Assembly: GCA_036927565.1 (NCBI GenBank)
Contig: JAYESD010000002.1
Span: 78,801,735-78,865,734 of the forward strand
Direction: 5' to 3'
Origin: Tuctoria greenei
Taxonomy: Eukaryota > Streptophyta > Magnoliopsida > Poales > Poaceae
DNA: 64,000 bases
A program made the position numbers and the translations under genes. Below are positions 1 through 11,585 of the stretch, one piece after another. How positions within the stretch are numbered: position 1 is the stretch's first letter; every line of letters begins with the position of its first letter. Under the pieces are notes generated by a model. It was given only the letters and a program-made list of their open reading frames with translations. It made no database searches and was not told the DNA's origin.

Positions 1-612
1 TTAAGCAAGTCATGATCTCACAAACTTAACTATTTTAAAACCTGAAAGAATGACACTTGTTGCTGCATTTTATTACTTTCCAAAGCACAAATTTAGATCA
101 TATGATATTTGCAAGAGATTATATGTGCATCTGCCTTATTCTAACCAATTAAGCCAAGCCTATGTCATTTGACAATCAGAAGCTTAAGGACATGGTTTTA
201 GTCATACACAAATTCTTCCAAGTTCATATCTAAGAGCAATGATAAGCCATCTCAAAAGAAGAAGTGTGATGCATGCATATTCTCTTGATCTTTTCTCAAT
301 TTATATATTCTCATAAAACTCAACATGTGAGTTGATTACTTGATTAATTCATTATGATTAAAAAGCACTTGTGATCATTCAACAAGTTCAAAACAGCAAG
401 AAAGTTCGATCATGACCAGATTTAGTGTAAGTAATTATTCCAATTACTAGTAATGGCAAAAACTACAAAATGTATAACATGAGTAATGTAGTAAGAACTT
501 TCAGCATGTAAAAGGAATCACAAAGTCATATATATATATATATATGAAATACTATGCTTATATTATTTTAAGTTTAGACTCACACATAAACTTCTCACGT
601 TTCAAAACTCCC
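1..612 (-). other. Copia-A 3' non-coding region
   Basis: AT-rich sequence between the RNase H stop codon and the 3' LTR, which is off the window. It is collinear with 52730-53340 of Copia-B read in reverse. It starts, on the minus strand, with the purine-rich tract just after the stop codon (606-620). A short AT dinucleotide run sits at about 529-546. No ORF of interest is present. Confidence 0.75.
529..546. repeat. (AT)n microsatellite
   Basis: About nine AT units inside the 3' non-coding region of Copia-A. The equivalent place in Copia-B (near 52800) has only a short AT stretch, so the run expanded in this copy. Confidence 0.85.
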
Positions 613-614
613 CC

Positions 615-2154
615 TCAATTTAAGTCATGAGGATGCATAACCTCTATTTCACTATGAATGTAACAAAAACGAGTGAAATCCAAAGGTTTTGTGAAAATCT
701 CAGCCAAATGTTGTTCGGTATCTACATGGTGAAGCACAATGTTTCCTTTTTTAACATTATCATGGAGAAAGTGATACCTAATATCAATGTGCTTAGTTCT
801 AGAATGTTGCACGGGGTTTTTAGCATTTTAAATGGCACTAGTGTTATCACAAAACAATGGAACACTCTCTAGATCAACCCCATAGTCCTTAAGTGTTCGA
901 ACAATCCATAGAATTTGTGAGTAAGCACTAGGAGCAGCTACATATTCAGATTCGGCTGTGAATTATGCAATTGAGTTTTATTTTCTAGAGGACCAAGCAA
1001 CAAGTTAATTACCAAGAAAATGACAGGATCCAAAAGTACTATTCCTATCAATCCTACAACCCCCTAAATCAGATCCGAAAAAGCTATCAAAGTAACGGTT
1101 GAGGAAGAAGCAAGAAAAAGGCCAAATTCTTGAGTTCCATGTAAGTACCTGAGAATCCTTTTGATGGCTTGACGATGTGAAGCACGTGGGAAAGTTTGAA
1201 ACAGGGCACAAAGACATACGCTGAATTGTATGTCTGGTCTTGATGTCGTGAGGTACAAAAGTGATCCAATCATGCTTCTATATTCTTTTTGGTCCACGAG
1301 TTCACCATCTTCATCAAGTTCAAGTGTTGATGTTGTTCCCATTGGTGTCCGAGGAGGCTTGCTTTTGTCCATGTTGAAACACTTGAGAAGGTCCCTTGTA
1401 TACTTCGTATAATGCACAAAGGTACCTTCCTCGGTTTGCTTGATTTGCAACCCCAAAAGGTAAGTGAGTTCACCCATCATACTCATTTCAAATTATGAAC
1501 TCATCATTGCTGAAAACTTGGACACAAGATCATGAGAAGCACAACCAAAGATAATATCATCCACATACACTTGAACGAATAGTGAGTCATTGCCATGCTT
1601 AAGCACAAAAAGAGTTTTATCAACCTTGCCCATGGTAAACCCCTTTTCAAGTAAGAATGTTTTTAACCTATCATACCATGCTCTAGGAGCTTGTTTGATA
1701 CCGTACAAGGCTTTGGACAGTTTGTAAACATGATTAGGAAAATTTGGATTTTCAAAACCTGGTGGTTGCTTGATATAAACCTCCTCATCTATATAGCCAT
1801 TAAGAAAAGCACTTTTAACATCCATTTAGTTCCAATTAAAGTGTGATCTTGAGGTGAAGGTACAAGTTTCCAAACATTATTTCTTTCAAAATTTTCTAAC
1901 TCTTCTTGCATGGCAATAATCCAAGATTCATTAGTGAGTGTGTGTGATATATCTTTGGGTTCAAAAGAAGCAACAAAAGCAGAATGAGCATGGAAATTGG
2001 GGTCAAAAAACCTGGATCTTGTAACTTGTTCATGCAAGCTTCCAATTATCTGTTGCGGGGGATGATTCTTGTATATCCGTAGGGGAACAGATGTCTCACA
2101 AGCTTCTTCTTCATCAGATTCATTGTAGATTGATGGTAGTCGGAGCTTGTTCAA
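615..2154 (-). pseudogene. Copia-A reverse transcriptase and RNase H, broken
   Basis: Three minus-strand frames make up the RT-RNase H region: 2154-1789, 1825-1493 and 1486-615. The RT palm shows the copia motifs MDVKSAFLNG, LYGIKQAPRAWY and the catalytic YVDD (near 1560). The RNase H part ends with the ADxFTKPL-type motif (here AEIFTKPLDF) near 650. The frame GTKW is fused directly to MDVKSAFLNG near 1825. About 60 residues normally between these motifs, including the first RT block, are missing. A stop follows MMSS at about 1493, and further stops are scattered through RNase H. The region would copy element RNA to DNA if intact, but it cannot here. Confidence 0.88.
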
Positions 2155-3600
2155 AGTTTGGAGCTGGACACGTGTCAGCTTTGAAACTATCAGGCAATAT
2201 CACCGACTCTTCTTCTTCTTCTTCTTCTTCGAAAATACCCTCCCCTGAGGATATGGATCCATACCTGCAATGTTTGAGCTAGTACCTGGGCTAGCTTCAT
2301 TGAAAGACACCTCACAAGTCTCCACAATTTTGTTAGTGTCAAGTAAAAGCACATGGTAGCCTCTAGTATGAGATGGATAACCAAGAAACATGCCATCGAT
2401 CGATCTAGAGATAAATTTATCAAGATTACCATGTTTCTTAACAAAGCATTTGCAACCAAAGACCCGAAGGTGTGTAACACTAGTCCTATGTCCAAACTGG
2501 AGCTCATATGGTGTTTTACCTAGCTTAGCGCGCAAGAAAACACGATTCGAGGCATAACAAGCGGTTGCAATCGCATCAACCCAAAATTTCCTAGGAGTTT
2601 GATATTCATCAAGTATAGTCCATCTCAACTAAGGTTCTGTTCTTTCTTTCTACAACACTGTTTTGTTGAGGTACATATGGTGAAGAAAATTGATGATTTA
2701 TTCCATTTTCAGCACAAAAGTGATCAAATGATTGATTTTTAAATTCAGTTCCGTTATCACTTCTAATTGCTTTTAAAGATCATGGGTGATCAATTGATAA
2801 TCTAAGAAATATAGTTCTAAAATGACTAAAAGCTTCATTCTGAGATGCCATAAAGTAAACCTAAGAGTATCTAGAATAATCATCAACAATCACAAGAACA
2901 TACCATTTACCTCCGAAGGATTGAACACGTGAAGGTCCTACGGTGTCAAGGTGCAAAAGTTGACCCGGTTCAGTTGTCATGATCATTGTGAGAGGAGTTT
3001 GTGAACCTGCAACCATCTTGGCATGTCTACAAGAGGAGCACACAATTTTTGTGTCCCCTTTAAGCTTAGGGAGCCCACGTATGTGATCAAGAGCACTAAC
3101 ACGCGTTAGATGATCAAAGCCTACGTGATCAAGTCTATGATGCAAAAAATATAAGTCCTTTGAATCATTAGCAACTAGACACATATGCTTAGAGGAAGAC
3201 ATATAAAAATCAGCTTTAAAAACTCTTCCAAATCGAGACATGTTAAAAATAAGCTCACAATTTGAACTTACAATTTTGCAGCAATTTTTAGTAAAAATCA
3301 TTTCCGGATTTTCATCTAGCAGTTTTGAAATAGAAAGCAAGTTGTATTTCAAATTTTTAACAAGTTCCACATCCTTCAAAGTGTAGTGATCATTTACTCT
3401 AACCGAACCCTTAGCAATTACAGGAGTTGAAGAATTATCGACAAAAGTAACATTCTCTACACGTGACACAAAATAGAGGAAGGACAACCATTCTTTGTTA
3501 CCGATCATGTGGCATGAGCAACCTAAATCCACAATCCAAATGTTCTCCTTCCTCAAGCGTGTAACCTACATAGAAGCACAATATGTCGATGACTCAATAT
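2155..3600 (-). pseudogene. Copia-A protease and integrase, broken
   Basis: Minus strand. Protease begins near 3556 with WIVDLGCSCHM, where copia enzymes have a D-S/T-G triad. The Ser is Leu here, so activity is doubtful. The GAG-pre-integrase zinc motif (HHRLDHVG, then CSSCRHAK) lies at ~3160-3030. The integrase core starts with LLHLDTVGPS and continues through VDDYSRYS near 2862, where a stop replaces the usual Trp. The D-N-G and E-R-K-N motifs lie at ~2750-2640. A small deletion near 2628 shifts the frame. A GAA/CTT triplet run (2207-2231) interrupts the C-terminal extension with a Lys run. Confidence 0.87.
2207..2231. repeat. (CTT)n microsatellite in Copia-A pol
   Basis: Pure trinucleotide run of about eight units inside the integrase C-terminal region. 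In Copia-B the same place has the short acidic stretch EDEEE, so the run grew from GAAGAT/GAAGAA codons already present. Confidence 0.85.
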
Positions 3601-5855
3601 TGGGGTTAGTCAAAAGGAATTTAGGAATCCAGTACTGAGTCACACGACATGCAGCAGGAAAAACACGCGAAGGCCGAGATAAAACAGCAGGTTTATGAGT
3701 TAAAGTTTGAGATTTTTTGTTCTTAACTACTGACCTATAAGGTGGTACTTGTGTAGCTTAAAAATCAGTAGATCCGAAGGCAAAAACAGATGTTCCGGAG
3801 TTAAACTTTGAATGTTTTTTACTCATAACAGCAGGTTGCATGTTCCTGACATTTGGTTTAGTATGTGTAGCAAATTTTGCATGAGAGTTATAAGATCTAG
3901 CTTGCATTCTTTCATTTTTATGTTGTTTAGCTAGTCTATAACACAAATCTATGACATGACCATCTCTACCACAATAGGTACAATGAAATTTAACTTTGTG
4001 TTCATGTCTAGATGAGCATGTAGTATGTTTATTTGAATCCGAACGTGACAACACTCCTGCAGATTTAAAAACCACCTCTTTTGGTTTAGGAACTGTTTTA
4101 ATCAAACCACTTCCTAATGACTTTACAATTTTAGGTGGATGTGCTTTAGCATGAGCATGAGAATCAAAACCTAAACCAGTTTTATCATTGCAAGATTTGG
4201 ATGAATTCATTAGCAAGTTTAGATTTTGTTCCCAATACAAAACTGCTCTAGTGTCCTATTCATGTCATCGAGTTTCTTAGACAATTCTAGGCAGTTTTCA
4301 CATGAAGTTTTTCCTTTTAGTTTGCAATTAGAACAATATTTAACTTCATGATTACGTAAAGCATCGTTCAAAATAGAAATCTCATTCATAGCATCTTGCA
4401 GTTTCTTATCAAGGTCATCACAACTAGAACAATGCAAATCAATTGTAGAACAAGAAGCGTCTTTTAAGTTTCCAATATTAAGTGCAACAAGCTTTTTGTT
4501 CTTTTCAATCTCTATCCCATGTTTATCAAGAGTGGAGGAGTGTGCACTTCTTAAGGAGGACAATTGTTCATATATTAAATCGCATGAGGAACAAGAATCA
4601 TCACTAGGAACCAAGGTTTTCAAACGATTAATTTCAAATTCTAGTGACTCAATTTTAATAGCATTGTCCCTAAGCTTTTTGTCCTTTTTCTTAAAGATCA
4701 CAGTGGCACGAGAAATAGCATCACACATTTCTTCGCAAGTAGGACGTACCTCTTCATTGTCATTGTTGTGTTCTGCCTCCTCCATACTTGATCTTTACTT
4801 GTCCACCATGAAGCACAAGTTTGCCAAATCATCTTCATCTTCGTCACATCCAATGTCCACGTCGCTTGAGCCAAGTTTCTAGAGTGCAGAGATAAAACTG
4901 TTCACCAGTTGGCGACCTATAAAGCCCTTCTTCTTTTTCTTATCGTTTGTTGAGGAGTGCTTCATCCTTGATTATTTTTCTTCTCGAGAAGTAGGACCTG
5001 AAAGGTTAGGAAAATATGTATGAAAGTGCTCTGTCTTACCACATTCAGAGCATCGAGCATCCTCTCTTTCTAGTTCTCATATTTTGCAATGCTTTTTAGA
5101 ATCTAGTAGAGAGAAGTGCTTGCTCCTCCTATGGAAACTCCTCAATCTGTTCAAGGTTAGAGAGGACAACAAAGCAAGTGTACCAAAAGATGAAGATTGA
5201 CCGGAGCTAGGCATGTCACGTTGAGAAACAAAAGCAATAGACTTGTTGGGGTTCTTACGTGATATTATGTCAATTTCATGAGTTTTTAACTTGGAATATA
5301 ACACATCTAAAGTAAGTGTACTCATGAAAGTAGATTCACGAATGGATGTAACTTTCATCTCCAAGATTGACATGTCTAATGCACTTAGTAATTGCCTAGC
5401 ATTTTCAGCATATGAAAAATTAACATTGACCCTACGCAAGTTGCTGAGAATTTTATTAAAGCGAGCAAAGAGGTCATCAAAGGACTCATCGGGTTGCATC
5501 TCAAAGCACATGTATTCTTTCTTGAACATATCTTGTCTTACCTCCTTGATTGTGTTGGATCCTTCGTGGTAGTCACAAAGTGATCTCCACACATCGTACG
5601 CTGATCGGAGGTGTGCAACACGGTCGAGTCGCTCTGAGTTAGTCCTTGGATTATCAAGTTGCGGGCTTTGTTGTTGTTGTTGACATCTCTTAAGCTTATA
5701 GTCGTGACTTGATCATTCGGCGGCACGTCGTAAGGCTTGTACACCTTTTCCCATATTGCGAAGCCTTGTGCCTGGATGAAAGCTTCCATGTGTGCCTTCC
5801 AAACCTGAAAATCAATACCAACAAATACACAAGGTTTTGCCGAGTATTTCTCCAT
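3601..5855 (-). pseudogene. Copia-A gag, broken
   Basis: Capsid-nucleocapsid gene. The start codon at 5855 matches that of Copia-B. The first frame (5855-5538) covers the N-terminal capsid; a one-base change near 5590 moves the reading to 5592-5077. The first zinc knuckle near 5070-5030 reads C-S-E-C...H, but the last Cys is Phe. A coiled-coil region follows (4785-4219; repeated Leu/Lys/Glu, CxxC pairs). The second knuckle, CTYCGRDGHVIDLC, is intact near 3985. Two separated knuckles and a long coiled coil fit the Sirevirus lineage. The frame ends in a TAG just before the protease (near 3571), as it does in Copia-B. Confidence 0.88.
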
Positions 5856-5902
5856 GAGGATTAGTCAAAGGCACTTGCAAATCACAAAGATTAGAGAATC
5901 GT

Positions 5903-5917
5903 GGCTCTGATACCAAT
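5903..5917 (-). other. Copia-A primer-binding site
   Basis: Read on the minus strand, ATTGGTATCAGAGCCAC follows the LTR end directly. It is complementary to the 3' end of initiator Met-tRNA, the usual primer for plant LTR retrotransposons. Confidence 0.88.
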
Positions 5918-6720
5918 TGTAGGATCGGAGAGCAGTGTAAAACTACCAGAGGGGGTGAATGGTAGATTAAAACTTTTTAGCGGAAGCAACGAAAAACCCC
6001 TTGGCAAAAAAATGATTTGTTAAAGAAATCATGTGTGAGACTAATGTAAACGTGTTCAACTGTAAAAATGTAGAGAATAAAGTCACGAAGACGTCACGAT
6101 AAGAATCATGAAAATCCGTCGAGAGAAACTCAAGTTACGATCGAAAGATCGAACAAAGGTCAATCTGTCCTTCTCGAGAAAAACAGTTTTGGAACACTGC
6201 AAAAAAACTCGTGTAGATCAGAACCACAAATCCAATGACCGTGAAATTTTCACAGATGATAGAAAATCAAGTTGTGAAGACAACCCAAAAAGAATCATGT
6301 CAATCGGATCTGTAAAACTCGAGTTATGATAACACCGCCGAAGAAAGAAAGTGCTGTGCAGAAACTCGGCAAAAAAAACTTATCTGAAACAAGTTGGACA
6401 AAAAAGGCACAAAAGATCCTTCAGACTACGAATTTTATTGATCAAAAAACAAGAGGAACAGCCCCAAAGTCCTCTGCCACGAGCTCTGGCCTCCCTTGAT
6501 TATATAACGAGCCCTTAGGCCAACCCAAACCTAACTAGGACTCTAATCCTACTCAAATCACGAATCAAAACTTTCCATAACTGCTCAAGACTCTTCTATA
6601 CGCAGATAGAAGTGATCATAAGACTTCCAAACACCTTATAAATGTATCCCACATTCCTAAAATACTCAAATTCGTGACCCACACAAAATCCTATCATAAC
6701 CAACTCAAAACTTTCCATAT
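5918..6720 (-). mobile_element. Copia-A 5' LTR, 3' portion
   Basis: Reverse complement of the 3' part of the Copia-B LTR. It covers the TATA box (minus strand, 6499-6507), the AATAAA-like transcript end region and the LTR terminus TGTAGG (CCTACA on the minus strand) at 5918. It stops abruptly at ~6720, where Gypsy-A LTR sequence begins. About 867 bp of LTR, compared with Copia-B, are missing before the remaining tip at 17257-17391. Confidence 0.88.
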
Positions 6721-6827
6721 TTGCATACATTCTAATACATGTTTAACATTAATCCACATAAAAAGGAATAACTTAAAATGAAATTAGAAACAAAACCACA
6801 CTTAAGAATTCTGGGAAGTGCGGACTA

Positions 6828-7200
6828 CTCTGATTTTGGTGCGGACTAGTCCGATTTCTCTCTGACTTCCTTCGGACTTGTCTGTTTTGCTGCGGACTAG
6901 TCTGTTTTTCCCTATGAACAATTTCGGACTTGTCCGGCCATAGCAGAATACTCCAGTATCCCAAATTGCTCGGAATTTTCTAAGTCTCTGGACTTGTCTG
7001 GACTAGTCCAGTGTTCCAGCAGACTTGTCCGTTTTTCTCTCTGACTAAAATCGGACTTGTCCGATTTTGGCCAGACTTGTTATTTTTTACCCTTTGGATA
7101 AGTTCGAACTTGTCTGATGTCCAGTCCGGACTTGTCCGATATCTCTCTAACCAACTTTGGACTAGTCTGGCCCTTTTTAGACTTGTCCGATAAATCACAA
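6828..7200. repeat. Palindrome array in Gypsy-A 5' LTR
   Basis: Many copies of the 12-bp palindrome CGGACTAGTCCG (exact at 6842-6853) and its variant CGGACTTGTCCG, at irregular spacing of about 20-60 bp. The array lies some 160-530 bp upstream of the LTR TATA box, so it is in the U3 enhancer region. Confidence 0.85.
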
Positions 7201-7357
7201 CTTCGAGTTGATCTTTTGTTTCAGGACTTGTTTCTTGGGTTTTACTTTATGTGGGCCTAGGGACGTCATGCCTAACTCTTTTAGAGCCCATGTGGGACTC
7301 TAAACCGACCCCTACTCATCTCAAACTCGAAATCCATCTAACCCTAGCCTCCACCTC

Positions 7358-7365
7358 TATATAAA
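7358..7365 (+). promoter_or_regulatory. TATA box of Gypsy-A 5' LTR
   Basis: TATATAAA, repeated at the equivalent place in the 3' LTR (15021-15028) and in Gypsy-C (55949-55956). It lies downstream of the palindrome array and upstream of a CT-rich leader, as expected for the U3/R boundary. Confidence 0.75.
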
Positions 7366-9557
7366 CAACGCCACACCTTGGTTTGACATCTATTTGCCAC
7401 TTTTCCACCACACCCAAACCCTAGCTCGTGATTAGCTGCCACCAAGGAGGGAGAAGGAGATCTAAAGGAAGAATAAGAAGAGGAGGAAACGAAAGAGGGT
7501 CAAGATCTCCATCAACTTCGCGTTCTTCATCAACAATCCACCATCAAGTTCTTCATCAACCCTAGATCGTCAAGATCCAAGTGTTTCCTCCAAGATCCTT
7601 GATTCATTGGAGTCCTAAACATCTGGTATACCTTATATTCTCTTTTCCTTACGTGAATTCAACCCCAAATCTCCAAATTCACGTCGATCTGGAAAACCCT
7701 AATCTGCTATTCCTGTGCGGTGCGGACTAGTCCGCCCCCCCTGCGGACTTGTCTAATTTTTGCAATCTATTTCCTATTGAATTAATTCCAAGTTAAATCG
7801 AATTAACTTCAAACCTGTATAAACTTGTTAAGATCTATTAGAACTAGTTAGTGATCATTAAAAGCAACTCATTAACAAGTTCTACCTTGCATTTGCATTA
7901 ATCATGCATGTGATGTCATATTGAGTAATTCTTGTTTGTATGTTTATTGTGCGGATTAGACGGATTTGCGCTAGAGAGTGCCGCGGAGGATCTCCATCAC
8001 CAAGAGTTTGAAGGCTTCGACCCGAACCAATCCCAAGAGCAAGGCAAGTGTCCTTGAAGCATATCGATCCTATTTTAAAATAAATGTTTTGTTTGCAAAC
8101 TGCATGCTTGTATCAATTTGATGGGAAATCCTATGATAGGAAGTTTACTAGATTTGTTTAACCACCCTTGTCACCTGGAATTCATGGTAGAGAGTCGGGA
8201 TGGGATCTTTACCTTTTGCTTCGCTTAATTAATTGGGATGGGAAAAAAACTATACCACTCAACTTAATTATGCATTTATGAGATCATGATTAACATGAAC
8301 TGGTTAATATGATGTGGTAATGGGTGATCTAAGCAAGCATCATATCTGAATAGGTTGGATGTTATTGTGGTTTGCTTGCTTTAGATCTAAGGACCAGTTC
8401 GTGGAGTGACCATCCAGGACTTACAGTTCCACCACGAGGCCAAGTATGGGTGCGGCGTAGCTGTTAAATTAGGGCTTTCTAAGTGCTATTTGGACCATTA
8501 AGGATGCTCAGGGAAGGTGTATTCAGATTGGATTTGTTGATGATTGGTGGGACTACCCTGGGATCCGAATGGCTCAAGAGGGGGCCCTTGGTTGAAGATG
8601 TGCTCAGTTGGAGGCATCGCCACTGGTGAAACCTTAGTGGGGTCTAAATAGACTAGTAATCCCTTTGTAAAGGCTATTTTGTGATCTCTTGGCCACAAAC
8701 CTAAGGAAATGTGAGACAGCATAATTGACATTCTATAGTCATCGAAAGGTGATGAAATCACGAACATGTGGGTAAAATGGTACAACCTCTGCAGAGTGTG
8801 TCTAAAAATTATCATGATAGCCGTGCTCCCGGTTATGAGCAACATTGACCCTTACATGATTAGAGGAAACTTGGTTTGGTAATGGTTTTGGGGATGGTTA
8901 TGGTTGGTAATATGCTTATGGTTGTTTATGAAATAAATTCTAATATTGATTATGATTATTGGTAATGAGAAATCTGGAATATGAATGATGGTAATGAATA
9001 TGGATTGATACTATGATATTACTTATGATTTATGATGAGTTTACTTCACATACATATAAAACATTACTTTTCAAATGATTTAATGTACTTTTCAGCACTT
9101 AGCCATTATTATATTCGTCATTTGTATCTGCTACATGTCATACTTTCCACACTTGCTGAGTATGACACGTACTCACCCTTGCAATTCCCCCACCAACAGT
9201 TGCAGGTCAGGATTGGGAGTTTAACGACGATAATGAGGGATTCTAGGCCGTGTGTTCCGTCAGCTTTGCCCGTGGAGTGTTGGAGCTGCGCTATACCCTA
9301 TTTGCTTATGCTGCTTAGTTTGCTTAGTTTGCTCAGTTTAATCTATTTCCACTGCATTAGTTGAAACTTGTCATTAATAATCATTAGAGCTTGTATTCGT
9401 GGATATTATGAATTTTGTAATAAAAGTAGTTAATTAATCTTGTTTTGTTGTAATTTTCTGTATATCCTCTTATGAATGCACTCGTGTATGTTTGTTGAAC
9501 GTCCTGGGCACACATATGCGTTCACTTGGTTCGTTTTTGGAACCGAGTGTCACAAAT

Positions 9558-9570
9558 TGGTATCAGAGCC
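9558..9570 (+). other. Gypsy-A primer-binding site
   Basis: TGGTATCAGAGCC three bases after the LTR end, complementary to the 3' end of initiator Met-tRNA. Confidence 0.9.
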
Positions 9571-9823
9571 ATACATTGACCGTAGGATGCAGCCTAGATA
9601 GAATGGACACTTTAGAGCACATAGGAGCACTCAGGAACCGATGTGTTTTGTTTGGTGTGCTGATTTCTATATATTGGTTGCTTGTATGCTTAATAGAGGA
9701 TTTTGGGATGCTTTAGCGTTGCAGTTTCCACCTAGGCTAGTATAGGTAGTTGCTTAGTTTCATATCCGTTGATGCATATAGATGGGGACATCTTCTAGAT
9801 TCTTATCTCTTGCTTTTCTTTAG

Positions 9824-10990
9824 ATGGTGAGGACTCGCAACCAGAGGGATGGCAATGATGAGGAGGAGATCAATGGAGCACCTCAGAACAACAATGGACA
9901 AGGACCTGCTCATGGAGCTATCAACATTGAACAGCTTTTGGCTATGAAAAGTCAGCTCATGCAGACCATGATACAGACTATGGGACAACTGCAGGCTGGT
10001 AACATCAGCAATCAGCCACACATGCCTCCACCGCCACCCCCACCTCCTCATAACTGGTTGGGAGAATTCATGAGGACTAGGCCGCCAACCTTTGCTCATG
10101 TTGTCGACCCTGTGGATGCTGACGATTGGCTCAAGTTCATGGAGAAGAAGCTTGTTATTGTCCAATGCAGCGACTGGGAGAAGGTTCTATTTGCTTCTCA
10201 TAAAATAGTTAGAGCAGCTGCGGATTGGTGGGATGCTTATTGCAATGCCCATGATAATCAGGAAAGGATCACCTAGGCGGACTTCAAGGAGAGCTTCTGT
10301 TCTCATTATGTGCCAGAAGGTGTCATGATCTTGAAGAGGCAAGAGTTTGAAAATCTAAGGCAAGGAAGATCGAGTGTGGGTGAATACCTCAACAAATTCA
10401 CTCAACTCTCAAGGTATGCCCCTGAAGATGTTAGTCGGGACAGCCAAAAGCAATACTTATTCATGAGAGGCTTGAACAATGAGATCCAAGTGCAATTGCT
10501 CAATTGTGATTATGCTAACTTCCAGAAGCTTGTGGACAAAACAATTGTTGTGGAGAACAAAGTCCGCGAGATGGAGCAAGACAACAAGAGGAAAGCGCCA
10601 TATCAATGACAGCAACAAGGAAGTAATGTGCGCCCTTGCTTTGCACCACCCAATGTGCCTTATTACAGCTCCTTTGCTCCTGTACAGCACCCTGGATATG
10701 CACTGCACCCAACTTAGTTTGTGTAGCAGTGCCCTTTCATGTAAGCACCTAGGCCTCCAATGCCTTATACACCTTGTGCCAACTTTCCTGGTGCAAATGC
10801 GCAGAATCAAGTCCATCCCAATTCCGATGCAGCAAAGAAGTGCTATACTTGTGGAGAAGTTGGACACTTTGCACATCAATGTCCTAAGTCAGGCCTTGGT
10901 TAAGGGAGCAATGCTCAAAGACACAATACAAGACCCAATGGAGGACATCCGCAAGGGAACCGTGGACAGCAGAATTTTTTTCGTGGCAAC
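9824..10990 (+). pseudogene. Gypsy-A gag, broken
   Basis: Start MVRTRNQRDG at 9824, the same as in Gypsy-C (58392). A proline-rich stretch (PPPPPPPP) precedes the retrotransposon gag domain (WLKFMEKKL, AAADWWDAY, LRQGRSSVGEY). A TAG at 10274-10276 replaces a Trp codon, and TGA ends the next piece at 10609. The zinc knuckle CYTCGEVGHFAHQC (from 10841) is intact but in another frame, so there are frameshifts between. Gag would form the virus-like particle core. Confidence 0.88.
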
Positions 10991-11585
10991 GTGAACCATG
11001 TCTCTACGCAGGATGCTCAACAAGTGGATGACGTGGTGATTGGTATGTTTCTCGCAAACTCCAACCCAGCGACTATGTTATTTGATTCTGGAGCATTGCA
11101 TTCATTCATTGCATCAAAATATGTTGCCAATTATAGTTTGCCTATTTCTCATATGAAGTTTACTCTATTGGTTAAGTCTCCTAGAGGGGAGATGAGGACA
11201 AATATAGTATGTCCAAAAATAAGCCTTAGAATAAGGGGGGGTACACTTCTTTGCCAACCTCATTGTTTTGGATTCTCGAGGATTGGACATTATACTTGGT
11301 ATGGACTGGTTGAGGAAGCATAATGGAGTTGTTGAATGTGCCACGAAGACGGTGAAGTTGACCAATGAAGAAGGGATCGCCGTAGAATTTGAAGCATCTC
11401 AACATGCACCGAAGAAATTGGAGCTGAATCACATGGAAGATGCCGCAATTGAGGAGATTCTAGTGTTGTGTGAATTCTTTGATGTGTTTTCGAATGAATT
11501 TCTAGGTATGTCACCTGATTGAGACATTGAATTTGTTATCGATTTAATACCTAGAACTGCACCTAAAGCTAAGAGGCCGTATAGG
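10991..11585 (+). pseudogene. Gypsy-A aspartic protease region
   Basis: Protease with LFDSGALHSF, the catalytic Asp at 11084-11086 being retained. The flap/second motif, DIILGMDWL, lies near 11290 in a different frame. The shift comes from an expanded G run near 11235, where Gypsy-C has fewer G. A TGA at 11520 replaces an Arg codon in the linker to RT (PD*DIEF). Confidence 0.85.

Larger units (their letters stand above)
1..6720 (-). mobile_element. Copia-A: Ty1/copia (Sirevirus-type) retrotransposon, partial
   Basis: Decayed copia element read on the minus strand. From right to left it shows part of a 5' LTR (5918-6720), a Met-tRNA primer site, gag with two zinc knuckles, protease, integrase, reverse transcriptase and RNase H, ending near 615. 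The order protease-integrase-RT is diagnostic of Ty1/copia. It is collinear with the complete Copia-B at 45950-55588. By that comparison position 1 lies about 400 bp short of its 3' LTR, which is outside the window. The rest of its 5' LTR is at 17257-17391, separated by the Gypsy-A insertion. Many stops and frameshifts make it non-functional. Confidence 0.93.
6721..9554 (+). mobile_element. Gypsy-A 5' LTR (5'-truncated)
   Basis: Aligns with the 3' LTR at 14382-17256 from ATTCTAATACATG onward and ends in TGTCACA at 9554. It holds an array of CGGACTAGTCCG/CGGACTTGTCCG palindromes (6830-7200), a TATA box at 7358-7365 and a pyrimidine-rich presumed transcript leader after it. The first ~30 bp (TGTAACACCC...) are missing at the junction with Copia-A. 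Confidence 0.9.

Noticed and set aside
6828..7200. CRISPR-like array (short palindromic repeats with spacers)
   Set aside because: Spacing is irregular, repeats are degenerate, and the array lies in LTRs of a plant retrotransposon.
9032..9364. 110-codon ORF in the Gypsy-A LTR
   Set aside because: Not conserved in the second LTR and without motifs.
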